The translations under genes and the position numbers were made by a program. The notes beneath the pieces were generated by a model. The model saw nothing but the letters and a program-made list of their open reading frames with translations. It had not been told where the DNA came from and did not search any database. From NCBI RefSeq assembly GCF_030656875.1, contig NZ_CP130943.1, positions 124,001 to 188,000 on the forward strand: a DNA stretch of 64,000 nt, given 5' to 3'. Shown here piece after piece: positions 9,390-18,969 of this stretch (its first letter is position 1; each line of letters starts with the position of its first letter). This DNA comes from Prescottella sp. R16 (GTDB taxonomy: Bacteria > Actinomycetota > Actinomycetes > Mycobacteriales > Mycobacteriaceae).

Positions 9390-11051
9390 ATGACAATCGA
9401 CAGCGACGTGCTCTCCGGCGGACCCGGCTCCGCCGCCCTCGCTCCCGGTGCCTTCGCGACGACGCCGGAACACTACGCGGACGTGTCCGTGAACGATGTC
9501 GTGCGCGCGTGGGCGCGGCAGATCCCGGACCGGCCGGCGTTCGTGGACCGGGCCGGCACGACGACGTGGCGTGACTACGACGAACTCGCGGACGTCATAG
9601 CGGCCGAAGTGCTCTCGTGTGCAGGAGAATCCGGTGACCGGGTGGCGGTGCTGCTCCCCGACACGGCCGCGATACACGCCACCCTGTGCGGATGCTTCCG
9701 TGCCGGGCGGATCGCCGCCGCGATCGGGGCCCGGTCCGGGGTACGGGAGATCGCGCACATCATGCGGCGCACGAACACCGAGGTCCTCGTCACCGCGGAC
9801 ACCGTCCGAGGACGGTCCTGGCGGGACCTCGTCGACGACCTGCACGGGCACGGGGTGCGACCGTCGGATGTCGTGGTCGTCGACGCGCCGCGCGGAACCG
9901 CCGTCCGGTATCCCCTGCACGACACGGACCGGAGCGGCGACATCGGCACCTTCACGAGCGCGGACGTCACGCTACTCAACTCGACGTCCGGCACGACGGG
10001 GCTACCGAAAGTGGTGGCGCACACCGAACGCAAATGGGTGGAGTTCGCGCGGGAAGCCATGCGCGGTGCGGACATCGGCCCAGGCGACGTCGTGTGCTCG
10101 GTAGTGCCGGCACCGTTCGGGTTCGGCCTGTGGTCGGCGCACTTCCTGCCCGCCCTGCTCGGTATCCCGACCGTGGTGACTGCACGCTTCGATGTCGACG
10201 AGACGGCGATGCTGATCGAACGGGAACGGGTGACCGTCCTGTGCTGTGTCAGTACCCAGTTCAAGATGCTGCTGCGCTCCGATGCCGCCCGCCGGTACGA
10301 CCTGTCGAGCCTGCGGGTGCTGTACACCGGCGGCGAACCCGTACCGTACGACGCGGCCCGCGAATTCGAGGACCGCACCGGCGCGAAAGTGCTGCAGTTC
10401 TACGGCTCCAACGAGGCGGGCGGCGTGAGCCGGACGACACTGGCCGACGACACCGACACCCGGCTGCGCACGTGCGGGCACCTGCTCGAGTCGATGCGGG
10501 TGCGGCTGCTCGACGACACCGGGTCGACGTGTGCGGACGGGCGACGGGGTCGACCCGCGGTGTCCGGGCCGCTGGTGTCCGCCGGTTACTGGGACGATCC
10601 GGCCGCGAACGCCGAGCTGTACACCGACGACGGGGCAATGCTGCTCGGTGACGTCGTGGAGATCGACGACCTCGGCCGGCTGCGGGTGGTGGGCCGCACA
10701 GCCGACTTCGTCATCCGCGGCGGCAAGAACATCTCGATCGTGGAGATCGAGGACCTCGTCCGCGGGCATCCGCAGGTGTCGGACGTCGCCGCCGTCGGGA
10801 TCCCCGACGACATCTACGGCGAACGTGTCTGTGCCGTCGTCGTTCTCACGGACGACGGTCACCTCGACACCGGTACGCTCGCCGACTGGCTGCGGTCACG
10901 GGGCACCACCGTCGAGTACCTGCCGGAATACGTGGTGACCGTCGACCGGCTCGAACTCGGTCCGGGTGGCAAGACGGACCGCCGGGCCGCGCGGGAGACC
11001 GCGATCGGTGCGCTCGGCCGAACGGGACGCGGCGGCACGGATCCGAGGTGA
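9390..11051 (+). CDS. Acyl-CoA synthetase / AMP-dependent ligase
   Basis: The product is a 553-residue ANL-superfamily enzyme. The P-loop-like A3 motif is STSGTTGLPKV, the A5 region is FYGSNEAGG, and the A8 hinge reads VGRTADFVIRGGKNIS with GGKTDRRA carrying the catalytic lysine near the C-terminus. It would activate the imported acid to its CoA thioester via an acyl-adenylate. It is the last gene of the importer operon, and its 3' end forms half of a long hairpin. The substrate could be an aryl, alicyclic or branched acid. The sequence does not decide. Confidence 0.88.
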   Translation: MTIDSDVLSGGPGSAALAPGAFATTPEHYADVSVNDVVRAWARQIPDRPAFVDRAGTTTWRDYDELADVIAAEVLSCAGESGDRVAVLLPDTAAIHATLCGCFRAGRIAAAIGARSGVREIAHIMRRTNTEVLVTADTVRGRSWRDLVDDLHGHGVRPSDVVVVDAPRGTAVRYPLHDTDRSGDIGTFTSADVTLLNSTSGTTGLPKVVAHTERKWVEFAREAMRGADIGPGDVVCSVVPAPFGFGLWSAHFLPALLGIPTVVTARFDVDETAMLIERERVTVLCCVSTQFKMLLRSDAARRYDLSSLRVLYTGGEPVPYDAAREFEDRTGAKVLQFYGSNEAGGVSRTTLADDTDTRLRTCGHLLESMRVRLLDDTGSTCADGRRGRPAVSGPLVSAGYWDDPAANAELYTDDGAMLLGDVVEIDDLGRLRVVGRTADFVIRGGKNISIVEIEDLVRGHPQVSDVAAVGIPDDIYGERVCAVVVLTDDGHLDTGTLADWLRSRGTTVEYLPEYVVTVDRLELGPGGKTDRRAARETAIGALGRTGRGGTDPR

Positions 11052-11075
11052 AAGCGTGCCGCCGTGTCCCGTTCG
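11019..11075. terminator. Long hairpin, probable bidirectional terminator
   Basis: Two 21-base arms at 11019-11039 and 11055-11075 are inverted copies with one mismatch, around a 15-base loop that holds the ligase stop codon. It lies between converging genes and probably ends both transcripts. No long T run follows. Confidence 0.7.
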
Positions 11076-11079
11076 CGGT

Positions 11080-12714
11080 CTAGCGGAGGTCGCGTCGGTG
11101 CAGAGCGGCCAGGCCGGTGGCGATCAGGCCCGCGGCGATCAGCAGCAGCCACACGATCGGGGCCCACCGGAACTCGCCGCCCGGCAGCCGCGGCAGATGC
11201 AGGAACGGCACCAGATCGAGCAGCGGTGCCGGCAGATCGGCGACCATCCCGAACACGTACAGCGCCAGCATCGTCCCGAACACCGCCCACACGGCCGCCG
11301 CCAGCCGCGGCAACAGCCCGAACACGGTGACCGTGATCCCCGTCAGCAGCCACACCGCCGGCACCTGCACCAGCGCCGCGGCCAGCATGCGCGGCACCTG
11401 GCCGCCGACATCGCCGACGGCCGCGCCGTACACGACACCGGTGACCAGCCCGGCCGACGCCAACGCGACCGCCGGACCGGCCAGCGCGAACCCGAGATGG
11501 CTCACCGCCCACCGCACCCGCCCGACTGCCGTGGCCAGCATGTTCTCGGCCCGTCCGCTGTCCTCCTCGTCGTGCAGGTGCAGTGTCGCGGAAATCGTGT
11601 AGGCGCCGGCTGCGAGCCCGAACAGGGTGAACGCCATCGCGACGAACGAGTCCTCGATCGCGCGGCTGCCACCGAGCCGCTCCAGCGCCTGCGTCACCAG
11701 CTCGTTGCCGCCGAGCTGGTCTCCGACGCCGTGTGCGGCACCGCCGATCACGAGCGCGAACAGCACCATGCCGATCGTCCACGCGACCAGCTGTCCCCGC
11801 TGCTGCCGCCACGCGAGCCCCACCGGGCCCGACAGCGACGCCGGGGACCGGGCCGGTCCGAGACGTTCCGCGACCAGCCCCGCACCCAGATCACGATGGG
11901 CCAGAAGGGCACCCGCGACGGAGACGAGCACGACGGTGGTGACCGCGGGCAGGAGCAGGACCCACCAGCGTTCGTCGGCGAACGGCCGCACCTGCTGCGC
12001 CCAGCCGATCGGAGACAGCCACGACAGCACCCCCGACCCGGCATCCCCGACCGTACGTAAAGCGAAAGCCGCTGCCAGGAACGCGAATCCGATACCACGG
12101 GCTGCCCGTGCCCCGATGGTCACCTGGGCTGCGACGGCGGCGACACCGATGAACACGGCACCCGCCCCGAACGCGGCCGCCCCGTACGCGACCGAACCGG
12201 TGACCCCCGCCCCGAGCGAGATCAGGCCCACAGCACCGAGAATCGATGCACCGGCCACCCCGATCCCCGCGACGAGCAGCGCCGCGACCGGGCCGGCATA
12301 TCGACCCACGGCCGTCGACCCGAGCAGCTCGGTCCGCCCCGCCTCCTCCTCGGCCCGGGAGTGCCGGACGACGGTGAGGATCGCGGCGACCGCCAGGAAC
12401 GTGAACAGGTACCCAGCACGCCACGTCGTCAACGCTCCGGTACTGGACCCGAAGATCGGTCCCACCAAAGCGATCTCGGATTTGATCGCCGACGTCGATG
12501 TCACGAACGCCGCCCGCTGCGCCTCGGTGGTGTACAGGCCGGCGATGGCTTTGCCGTAGACGAGCGGCAGCAACCCGAGCACGATCGACCACACCGGCAG
12601 GATCACCCGGTCGCGGCGCAGATACAACCGCAACAGCAGGCCGGTCCCGGTGAACGGCGACGGGGACACGGTCGCGGTAGGTCGAGCAGACCGTGTCGTC
12701 GTGACGGCAGTCAT
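11080..12714 (-). CDS. ABC-2 type exporter permease (polyketide/antibiotic exporter family)
   Basis: The product is a 544-residue membrane protein with about a dozen hydrophobic segments in two similar halves, matching the large permeases annotated as exporters of polyketide antibiotics. The N-terminus contains [17 protein letters not shown], a conserved amphipathic start before helix one. It overlaps the ATPase gene upstream by four bases. Substrate could be a drug, lipid or peptide. Control by the TetR encoded upstream is likely. Confidence 0.85.
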   Translation of the reverse strand: MTAVTTTRSARPTATVSPSPFTGTGLLLRLYLRRDRVILPVWSIVLGLLPLVYGKAIAGLYTTEAQRAAFVTSTSAIKSEIALVGPIFGSSTGALTTWRAGYLFTFLAVAAILTVVRHSRAEEEAGRTELLGSTAVGRYAGPVAALLVAGIGVAGASILGAVGLISLGAGVTGSVAYGAAAFGAGAVFIGVAAVAAQVTIGARAARGIGFAFLAAAFALRTVGDAGSGVLSWLSPIGWAQQVRPFADERWWVLLLPAVTTVVLVSVAGALLAHRDLGAGLVAERLGPARSPASLSGPVGLAWRQQRGQLVAWTIGMVLFALVIGGAAHGVGDQLGGNELVTQALERLGGSRAIEDSFVAMAFTLFGLAAGAYTISATLHLHDEEDSGRAENMLATAVGRVRWAVSHLGFALAGPAVALASAGLVTGVVYGAAVGDVGGQVPRMLAAALVQVPAVWLLTGITVTVFGLLPRLAAAVWAVFGTMLALYVFGMVADLPAPLLDLVPFLHLPRLPGGEFRWAPIVWLLLIAAGLIATGLAALHRRDLR

Positions 12715-13610
12715 GACCGCACCTCCTCGGTCAACTGGTAGTGCTGCAGGAACAGTTCCTCGAGTGTCGGCGGGGTGCTCACCAGGTTCCGCACCCCGGT
12801 GTCACCGAGCGTGCGGATCAATGCACCCAGTGCGTCGGCGTCGACCTGGCAGTGCAGCGTCCGGCCGTCGAAACGCACGTCCTCCACCCCGTCGATCCGG
12901 TCGAGGTCCCCCGGATCGGCGGTGAGTTCGGCGGTGATCGACGTCCGGCTCAGATGCCGCATCGACTCGAGCGACCCGCTCTCGACGGCCCGACCCGAAC
13001 GAATGATGGTGACGTTCTGGCACAACGACTCCACCTCCGACAGGATGTGACTCGACAACAACACCGTCACCCCACGATCGTGTGCCTCCGCAACACAATC
13101 CCGGAACACCTTCTCCATCAACGGATCCAGACCCGACGTCGGCTCGTCGAGCAACAGCAGCCGGGCATGTGACGAGAACGCCGACACCACCGCCACCTTC
13201 TGCCGATTCCCCTTCGAATACGAACGCGCCTTCTTCCGCGGATCCAGATCGAACCGCTCGACCAGATCCGCGCGGCGCCCCTCGTCCGCCCCGCCCCGCA
13301 TCCGCGCCAGCAGATCGATGATCTCCCCACCCGTCAACGTCGGCCACAACGTCACATCACCCGGCACATAGGCGATCTCACGATGCAGATCCACCGCGTC
13401 CCGCCACACGTCCCGGCCGAACACCGATGCCCGGCCCCCATCCGCACGCAACAGACCCAGCAACACCCGCAACGTCGTCGACTTCCCGGCCCCGTTCGGG
13501 CCCAGGAATCCGTGCACCTCGCCCTCCCGGACCGTCAGATCCAAGCCGTCCAACGCCCGCGTCGGACCGAACGACTTCTCCAACTGTGCAACTTCGATGA
13601 TCGTGGTCAT
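12711..13610 (-). CDS. ABC exporter ATP-binding protein
   Basis: The product has 299 residues. Walker [10 protein letters not shown] is near residue 38, the signature is degenerate (YSKGNRQKV in place of LSGGQ), Walker B is [12 protein letters not shown], and the switch histidine is in [13 protein letters not shown]-terminal domain of about 80 residues follows, as in DrrA-like exporters. AAGGAGG stands just upstream of the ATG. It energises the adjacent 544-residue permease. Confidence 0.9.
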   Translation of the reverse strand: MTTIIEVAQLEKSFGPTRALDGLDLTVREGEVHGFLGPNGAGKSTTLRVLLGLLRADGGRASVFGRDVWRDAVDLHREIAYVPGDVTLWPTLTGGEIIDLLARMRGGADEGRRADLVERFDLDPRKKARSYSKGNRQKVAVVSAFSSHARLLLLDEPTSGLDPLMEKVFRDCVAEAHDRGVTVLLSSHILSEVESLCQNVTIIRSGRAVESGSLESMRHLSRTSITAELTADPGDLDRIDGVEDVRFDGRTLHCQVDADALGALIRTLGDTGVRNLVSTPPTLEELFLQHYQLTEEVRS

Positions 13611-13649
13611 GGTGCCTCCTTGATGGTTGCCCGGTTCGGTCGACGGTCA

Positions 13650-13716
13650 CCCGTTCCAGCTGAAGGGACCCCTTGTCCGCCCACGGGAGCCGAAGGGTCC
13701 CTTCAGCTGGAACGGG
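13650..13716. repeat. Perfect 22-bp inverted repeat at the tetR/ABC junction
   Basis: Arms at 13650-13671 and 13695-13716 are exact reverse complements of 22 bases around a 23-base loop. The right arm includes the tetR stop codon (13703-13705). The stem carries GAAGGGACCC and its complement. It is probably a strong transcript end for tetR, or a dispersed intergenic repeat. Confidence 0.8.
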
Positions 13717-14359
13717 GGCGGGGACGGGCGTAGGCGTCGAGCAGGGTCGAATCGGTGAACAGACCTTCGGTGAAGAGCTCGAGGGCCGGGAACATGATGT
13801 CGTCGGTCATGGTGCGGAGCGTGTGGGCGATGTCGACGGTGCCGTCGGGTTCGCTGTGCATCTGCAGGTAGAGGAGGGTGGAGCCGAGACTGTTCATGGC
13901 GAGGTAGCGGGCGCGGGCGGCGGGGTCGCGGCTGGGCCGGATGCGGCCTTCGGAGACGGCGGCGTCGAGGTAGTCCCGGACTCCGGCGACCATGTGTTCG
14001 AACAGGGTGGTCGAGAGTTCGCCGCCGGCGCGGAACGATCGGACGAGGTAGGCGACGAGGGGCGCGTAGTGGTCGATCGCGGCGAGGGAGGCGAGCATGG
14101 GCCCGGGGCCGGGCGCGGTGAGGACGTTGCGTTTCTCGGTGGTGATGATGCCGAGGACGTGGTCGTCGCAGACGGCGCGCAGTCCTTGTTTGGAGCCGAA
14201 GTGGTGGTTGACGAGTCCGATGGAGACTCCGGCGTCGGCGGCGACGGCGCGCACTCCGGCGTCGAAGCCTTGTTGCCCGAAGACGTGGATGGCGGCGTCG
14301 CGGATCCGGGCCCGGGTGGTGAGGTCCGAGTCGTGCCGATCCGCCCTCGTTGAACGCAT
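13703..14359 (-). CDS. TetR-family transcriptional regulator
   Basis: The product is 218 residues when started at MRSTRADRHD. The DNA-binding helix-turn-helix is at residues 14-60 (ARIRDAAIHVFGQQGF, then VSIGLVNHHFGSK), followed by a variable ligand-binding domain. A longer frame reaching 14482 is open, but its first 41 codons read like non-coding sequence and contain the operator. It probably represses itself and the ABC exporter genes downstream. A TTGAAC/GTTCAA palindrome covers its start codon. Confidence 0.87.
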   Translation of the reverse strand: MRSTRADRHDSDLTTRARIRDAAIHVFGQQGFDAGVRAVAADAGVSIGLVNHHFGSKQGLRAVCDDHVLGIITTEKRNVLTAPGPGPMLASLAAIDHYAPLVAYLVRSFRAGGELSTTLFEHMVAGVRDYLDAAVSEGRIRPSRDPAARARYLAMNSLGSTLLYLQMHSEPDGTVDIAHTLRTMTDDIMFPALELFTEGLFTDSTLLDAYARPRPRSS

Positions 14360-14365
14360 GTTCAA
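14350..14365. promoter_or_regulatory. Putative TetR operator
   Basis: TTGAAC-GCAT-GTTCAA is a 6-4-6 palindrome over the tetR start codon. A further GTTCAA half-site lies at 14380-14385, twenty bases on. Position and symmetry fit autoregulation. No binding has been shown. Confidence 0.55.
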
Positions 14366-14490
14366 AGCATTGCTCGGTCGTTCAACCCGGGGCAAGGGGT
14401 GCGGGCCGGTCCTGACGGAATCTTGACGCACGACGCGGGGACGCCTGTGACGACGGCCACGGACCGGGTAGGTTGGGGACAATTCGAAAT

Positions 14491-14504
14491 CTACTCACCA
14501 GTAG
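14491..14504. promoter_or_regulatory. Putative operator upstream of gabD2
   Basis: CTACT-CACC-AGTAG is an inverted repeat with five-base arms, ending 10 bases before the gabD2 ATG. The form is typical of TetR-family binding sites, but no cognate regulator lies next to it. It could also be a short hairpin in the leader. Confidence 0.4.
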
Positions 14505-14514
14505 GGGTCCGATC

Positions 14515-16068
14515 ATGCCTGCTCCGTCCGCGGCGACCTTCGCCCGCCTCGCTGCCCTCATCGCCGTCCCGGACGCCGCGGACCGGCCCACCCGGCCGGT
14601 CGTCGAAGCGTTCACGGGGCGGGAACTCGCCACCGTCCCCGTCTGCACCGAGGCGGACGCGCTCGGCGCGATCGAGCGGGCTCGCGCGGCGCAGCAGGCC
14701 TGGGCGCAGCGCACCCCCGCGGAGCGGGCCGAGGTCTTCCTCCGATACCGCGACCTCGTCCTCGAGCACAAGGATGCGCTCATGGACATGGCGCAGGCCG
14801 AGACCGGCAAGTCGAGGGCGTCCGCGCAGGAGGAGGTCCTCGACATCGCGATGACGTCCCGCTACTACGCGCGACTGGCCCCGAAGCTGCTGCGGCCCAG
14901 TCGGGTCCAGGGCATGTTGCCGGGCCTGACGAAGACCGTCGTCCGGCACCACCCCAAGGGTGTCGTCGGGGTGATCTCGCCGTGGAACTACCCGATGACC
15001 CTCGCGGTGTCCGACGCGATCGCCGCCCTGCTCGCCGGCAACGCCGTCGTCATCAAACCGGACAGCCAGACCCCGTACTGTGCGCTCGCGTGCGCGGAAC
15101 TGCTGTACCAGGCGGGGCTGCCGCGGGCCCTGTTCGCGGTCGTCCCCGGCCCCGGCTCGGTGGTGGGCACCGCGCTGGTCGAGAACACCGACTACCTGAT
15201 GTTCACCGGCTCCACCGCCACCGGCCGGCTGCTGGCCGAGCAGGCCGGCCGCCGCCTCATCGGCTTCTCCGCCGAACTGGGCGGCAAGAACCCGATGATC
15301 GTCACGAAGGGCGCGGACCTGCGGAAGGTCACCGACGCCGCGGTGCGTGCGTGCTTCTCGAACTCCGGACAGCTGTGCATCTCCGTCGAACGCATCTACG
15401 TCGAGGAGGAGATCGCCCCCGAGTTCATCCGACTGTTCGGGGAACGGGTGCGGAACATGACCGTCGCACCCGGCTACGAGTTCGGGATCGAGATGGGATC
15501 GCTGGTCTCCGAGGCGCAGGTCAAGACCGTGTCCGGGCACATCGACGACGCTGTCGGCAAGGGTGCCACCGTCGTCGCCGGCGGCAAGGCCCGCCCCGAC
15601 CTCGGTCCGCTGTTCTTCGAGCCGACGGTGCTGACGGGCGTCACCGCGGACATGGAGTGCTACGCCGACGAGACGTTCGGTCCGCTCGTGTCGATCTACC
15701 CGGTCGCCGACGTCGAGGAAGCGATCGCCCGCGCCAACGACACCGAGTACGGACTCAACGCGAGCGTGTGGGCCGGTAGCCACGCCGAGGGCGAGGCCAT
15801 CGCCGCCCGTGTCCTGGCCGGCACCGTCAACGTCGACGAGGGCTACGGCCCGACCTGGGGCAGCACCGCCGCACCGATGGGCGGCATGGGCGTCTCGGGT
15901 GTCGGCCGCCGGCACGGGGCCGAGGGTCTGCTCAAGTACACCGAGGCGCAGACTGTCGCGACGACGCGCATCGTGAATCTCGGTGGGCCACGGTGGCTTC
16001 CGGCCAAGGTGTGGGCCAAGCTGATGCCCCCGTTCATCAAGGCGATGAAGTACCTGCCCGGGCGTTGA
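14515..16068 (+). CDS. gabD2: Succinate-semialdehyde dehydrogenase, GabD2 type
   Basis: The product is a 517-residue aldehyde dehydrogenase that oxidises succinic semialdehyde to succinate with NAD(P). From family memory it is very close to mycobacterial GabD2, including the MPAPSA start and the LMFTGSTATGRLLAEQAG segment. The catalytic glutamate is in ELGGKNP and the catalytic cysteine in NSGQLCIS. An upstream extension of 14 codons is possible, but the ATG at 14515 matches the family start. It stands alone and does not share a transcript with its neighbours. In mycolate actinomycetes this enzyme joins GABA or 2-oxoglutarate routes to the citric acid cycle. Confidence 0.9.
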   Translation: MPAPSAATFARLAALIAVPDAADRPTRPVVEAFTGRELATVPVCTEADALGAIERARAAQQAWAQRTPAERAEVFLRYRDLVLEHKDALMDMAQAETGKSRASAQEEVLDIAMTSRYYARLAPKLLRPSRVQGMLPGLTKTVVRHHPKGVVGVISPWNYPMTLAVSDAIAALLAGNAVVIKPDSQTPYCALACAELLYQAGLPRALFAVVPGPGSVVGTALVENTDYLMFTGSTATGRLLAEQAGRRLIGFSAELGGKNPMIVTKGADLRKVTDAAVRACFSNSGQLCISVERIYVEEEIAPEFIRLFGERVRNMTVAPGYEFGIEMGSLVSEAQVKTVSGHIDDAVGKGATVVAGGKARPDLGPLFFEPTVLTGVTADMECYADETFGPLVSIYPVADVEEAIARANDTEYGLNASVWAGSHAEGEAIAARVLAGTVNVDEGYGPTWGSTAAPMGGMGVSGVGRRHGAEGLLKYTEAQTVATTRIVNLGGPRWLPAKVWAKLMPPFIKAMKYLPGR

Positions 16069-16070
16069 CC

Positions 16071-16086
16071 CGCCCGCCGTCGGGCG
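16071..16086. terminator. Short GC hairpin between converging genes
   Basis: CGCCCG-CCGT-CGGGCG forms a perfect six-pair stem three bases after the gabD2 stop. It is a weak terminator candidate, without a T tract. Confidence 0.4.
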
Positions 16087-16118
16087 AACCGCACGTCGAC
16101 CGGTCCCACCGGCCGAGT

Positions 16119-17093
16119 TCAGGCCAGGCCGTGGGCCACGGTTTCGACAGCGTCGATGTTCCCGAGGGTTCCCGGGAACATGTTCGATGCCGGTACTGCG
16201 ATGAGCCGGTTGGTGTGTACCGCGGTCATCGTCGGGAATGTCGTGCGTAGGTAGTCGATCGTCGCGTCGCGGTGGGCGGCGTCGGACACCGCGAAGACGA
16301 GGGCATCCGGGTTTCGTCGGGCCAGTTCCTCCGGGCTGATGGTGGCGGTGAAGAACGAGCCGAACATCTTCTCGTCCGGAGAGAAGACGTTGCGCCCGCC
16401 TGCCCGCGCGATGATGTCCGATTCGACACCGGCGCCGATCACCGACAGGCTCGATCCTTCGACGTAGACCTGGGCCACGGATCGGACCGGGCCCGAACCG
16501 ATGCCCGCGTCGACGGCGTCGAGGCGACGTTGTCCCTGGGTGACGAGTTCGGTGGCGCGGTCGGCGCGGTCGAAGACGGCGCCGAGGGCGGTCAGATCGG
16601 TGAAGAGGTCGTCGACCGTCGCCGTGGTGCGCCGGTCGCTGCACCCCCCGGTCGCGATGAACGCGGTGGCCCCGGCCTGCCGCAACTGGTCGATGCTCGC
16701 GAACCCCTGCTGGGCGGTGAACTCGTACTCGGTGGGTGCGAAGACGAAGTCCGGTGCAGCGTCGAGCAGCACCTCACGAACGGGGGGCGCGTCGGTACTC
16801 AGAACCGGGACATCGCCGAGTCGGGTGACGACGTCGTCGGGCAGGTCCGACAGCCCGGTTTGTGCCTGACCCACCAGTCGATCTGCCACCCCGAGTTCGA
16901 CGAGCAGCTCGGTCTGCGAGGGACTCAGCCCGATCGCACGTATCGGGACCGTGTCGAACTCGAGGGTGCGACCGCAGTTCTCGATACTGATGACGTTCGG
17001 TGATGCCGCGGTGTCGTCGTGTACAGGGGTGCCGCACCCGGTTGTGGCGAGGGTGAGGGCGACGATGCCGGCTGCGGTGAGCGTGGTCTTCAC
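16119..17093 (-). CDS. FecCD-type ABC importer substrate-binding lipoprotein
   Basis: The product is a 324-residue class III binding protein, exported and lipidated (lipobox TTGC near residue 20). NCGRTLEFDTVPIRAIGLSP is the first lobe's start, followed by TELLVELGVADRLVGQ. Relatives bind ferric siderophores, heme, cobalamin, or are annotated as F420-0 importer proteins. It begins with GTG overlapping the ATPase stop. The location beside the zinc-starvation locus raises the possibility of a zinc-metallophore ligand. Sequence alone does not separate these options. Confidence 0.82.
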   Translation of the reverse strand: MKTTLTAAGIVALTLATTGCGTPVHDDTAASPNVISIENCGRTLEFDTVPIRAIGLSPSQTELLVELGVADRLVGQAQTGLSDLPDDVVTRLGDVPVLSTDAPPVREVLLDAAPDFVFAPTEYEFTAQQGFASIDQLRQAGATAFIATGGCSDRRTTATVDDLFTDLTALGAVFDRADRATELVTQGQRRLDAVDAGIGSGPVRSVAQVYVEGSSLSVIGAGVESDIIARAGGRNVFSPDEKMFGSFFTATISPEELARRNPDALVFAVSDAAHRDATIDYLRTTFPTMTAVHTNRLIAVPASNMFPGTLGNIDAVETVAHGLA

Positions 17094-17878
17094 TGGAGTG
17101 CGGGTTCCTTTCGATGAATACCGGCGACGAGGAGATGCGTGCGGCCGGTGGTGGGGTGCACCGCGAATGCGGCGTCGATGCCGAAGACGTCCCGTAGGAG
17201 AGGTTCGGTGAGTACGTCGGTCGGTTTCCCGTGCGCGCGGAGCGTTCCGTGCGCGAGTACCGCGACCCGGTCGCAGTACTGCACGGCGAGGTCGAGGTCG
17301 TGAGTGGCGACTACCGTCGTGACGTCGAGCGAGTCGACAGCCTCCATCACCGCGATCCGTTGCGCAACGTCGAGGTGGTTGGTGGGTTCGTCCAGCACCA
17401 GTACCGGGGCCTGCTGGGCGAGTGCCCGCGCAAGCAGCACCCGCTGCTTCTGTCCACCGGACAGCGTGGTGAACGTGCGGGTCACCCAGTCCGAGGCGCC
17501 GACGCGGTCGATCGCCGCCGCTGCGATGTCGATGTCACGGCGGGTGTCCGCGCCGGATCCGCCCGTATGGGGTGTGCGCCCGAGCAGCACCATGTCGAGC
17601 ACCGTCAGGTCGAACTCGCCAGGATTGTCCTGCGTCATCGCCGCTACCGATCTGGCGGCTTCGCGCGCCGGAAGTCGGTGAAGGTCTCTCTCTCCCACCA
17701 TGATTCGACCTCGTTCCGGTGTGGCGGCGCGGTAGACCGTGCGAAGCAGGGACGATTTCCCACTCCCGTTCGGGCCGACGAGACCGAGCACTGTTCCGGG
17801 CTCGACAACGAGATTGACGTCCTGTATCACGGTGTGGTCGCCCCGGCGGATCGTGACGTGGTCGAATGCCAGCCTCAT
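17090..17878 (-). CDS. FecCD-type ABC importer ATP-binding protein
   Basis: The product is 262 residues when started at the ATG at 17878 (MRLAFDHVTIRRGDHT), which overlaps the permease stop by four bases. A longer open frame runs upstream through the permease and is rejected. Walker A is GPNGSGKSS, the signature is LSGGQKQR, Walker B is VLVLDEPTNHLD, typical of siderophore/cobalamin importers. It powers the adjoining permease. Confidence 0.9.
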   Translation of the reverse strand: MRLAFDHVTIRRGDHTVIQDVNLVVEPGTVLGLVGPNGSGKSSLLRTVYRAATPERGRIMVGERDLHRLPAREAARSVAAMTQDNPGEFDLTVLDMVLLGRTPHTGGSGADTRRDIDIAAAAIDRVGASDWVTRTFTTLSGGQKQRVLLARALAQQAPVLVLDEPTNHLDVAQRIAVMEAVDSLDVTTVVATHDLDLAVQYCDRVAVLAHGTLRAHGKPTDVLTEPLLRDVFGIDAAFAVHPTTGRTHLLVAGIHRKEPALQ

Positions 17879-18969
17879 CGCGCGCCTGCCGCTCCGCCGG
17901 TGTCGCCCCGATGCAAGAGCCACAGGAAGAACGGGGCGCCGACGGCGGCGGTCACGATGCCGATCGGTACCTCCGTCGGTGCCGAGACGGTCCGGGCGAG
18001 CAGATCGGCGGTGGCGAGGAACACCGCGCCGCCGGCCACGCATGCGGGCACCATACGTCGGTGATCGGATCCGGTGACCGTCCGTGCGATGTGTGGCACG
18101 ACCAGGCCGACGAAACCGATTCCCCCACAGACGGCGACGACGGAGCCGGTGAGCAGGGCCGAGGAGACGAGGGCTTCGACCCGTAGTCGTCGGATGTCGA
18201 CGCCCATCGAAATGGCCTGATCGTCGCCGGCGAGCAGGGCGTTGAGGGCGCGGACGCGACACCGGGCCCAGAGGGCGACCACGGCCACGGCGAGGGCGGG
18301 CAGAACCAGATGTGCGGGTGTCGCCGCCGACACCGAGCCCAGCAGGAAGAACATGACGCCGAACACGTTCTGCGCATCGGTGGAGATCGTGAGGTAGCTG
18401 GTCACGGCGCTGAACAGCGAACCCAGTGCCACCCCCGACAGGATCAACCGAGTGGGGACGATCCGGCCGTGCCGGCGTGCGAACAGGTAGACCGCGACCG
18501 TCGCGACCACGGCACCGAGGAAGGCTGCGGTACCGATGGTCGGTGCCGCGGCGCCGGCACCGAGCACGATCACCCCCACGGCGCCGAGACCCGCGCCGGC
18601 CGAGACCCCCAGGATGTACGGTTCGGCGAGCGGGTTGTGCACGATCGCCTGAACGATGGTGCCGGCGAGCGCGAGCCCGGCCCCCGCCAGTGCGGCCAGG
18701 AGCGTGCGGGGCAGCCGGAACTGCCACACGACCTGGTCCTGGAGCGGGGTGTAGCTGCCGTCACTCATCCACGGCATCCCCGGAACCAGATGGCCGACGA
18801 CGATTTTCAGCGCGTCGACAGGGCCGACGTGGACGGTGCCGGTGGACAGCGAGACGAGCACGACCAGCACGAGCGTGGCGGTGAGCACAGCCGTGAGCCA
18901 GGAGGCTCGACGCCGCGCGTGCCGAGCGGCCTTCACGGCCGTCGCCGTTGTGTGAACTGTCGTGGTCAT
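17875..18969 (-). CDS. FecCD-family ABC importer permease
   Basis: The product is a 364-residue permease with about ten membrane helices. The family segment VVWQFRLPRTLLAALAGAGL and then NPLAEPYILGVSAGAGLG is clear. It probably works as a homodimer with the ATPase and binding protein that follow with four-base overlaps. AGGAGA stands eight bases before the ATG. A 334-base gene-free leader precedes it on this strand, beyond which lies rpmF. Confidence 0.9.
   Translation of the reverse strand: MTTTVHTTATAVKAARHARRRASWLTAVLTATLVLVVLVSLSTGTVHVGPVDALKIVVGHLVPGMPWMSDGSYTPLQDQVVWQFRLPRTLLAALAGAGLALAGTIVQAIVHNPLAEPYILGVSAGAGLGAVGVIVLGAGAAAPTIGTAAFLGAVVATVAVYLFARRHGRIVPTRLILSGVALGSLFSAVTSYLTISTDAQNVFGVMFFLLGSVSAATPAHLVLPALAVAVVALWARCRVRALNALLAGDDQAISMGVDIRRLRVEALVSSALLTGSVVAVCGGIGFVGLVVPHIARTVTGSDHRRMVPACVAGGAVFLATADLLARTVSAPTEVPIGIVTAAVGAPFFLWLLHRGDTGGAAGAR

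Noticed and set aside
17879..18727. Upstream extension of the FecCD ATPase frame
   Set aside because: It is a shadow of the permease. The ATG at 17878 overlaps the permease stop as in the rest of the operon.
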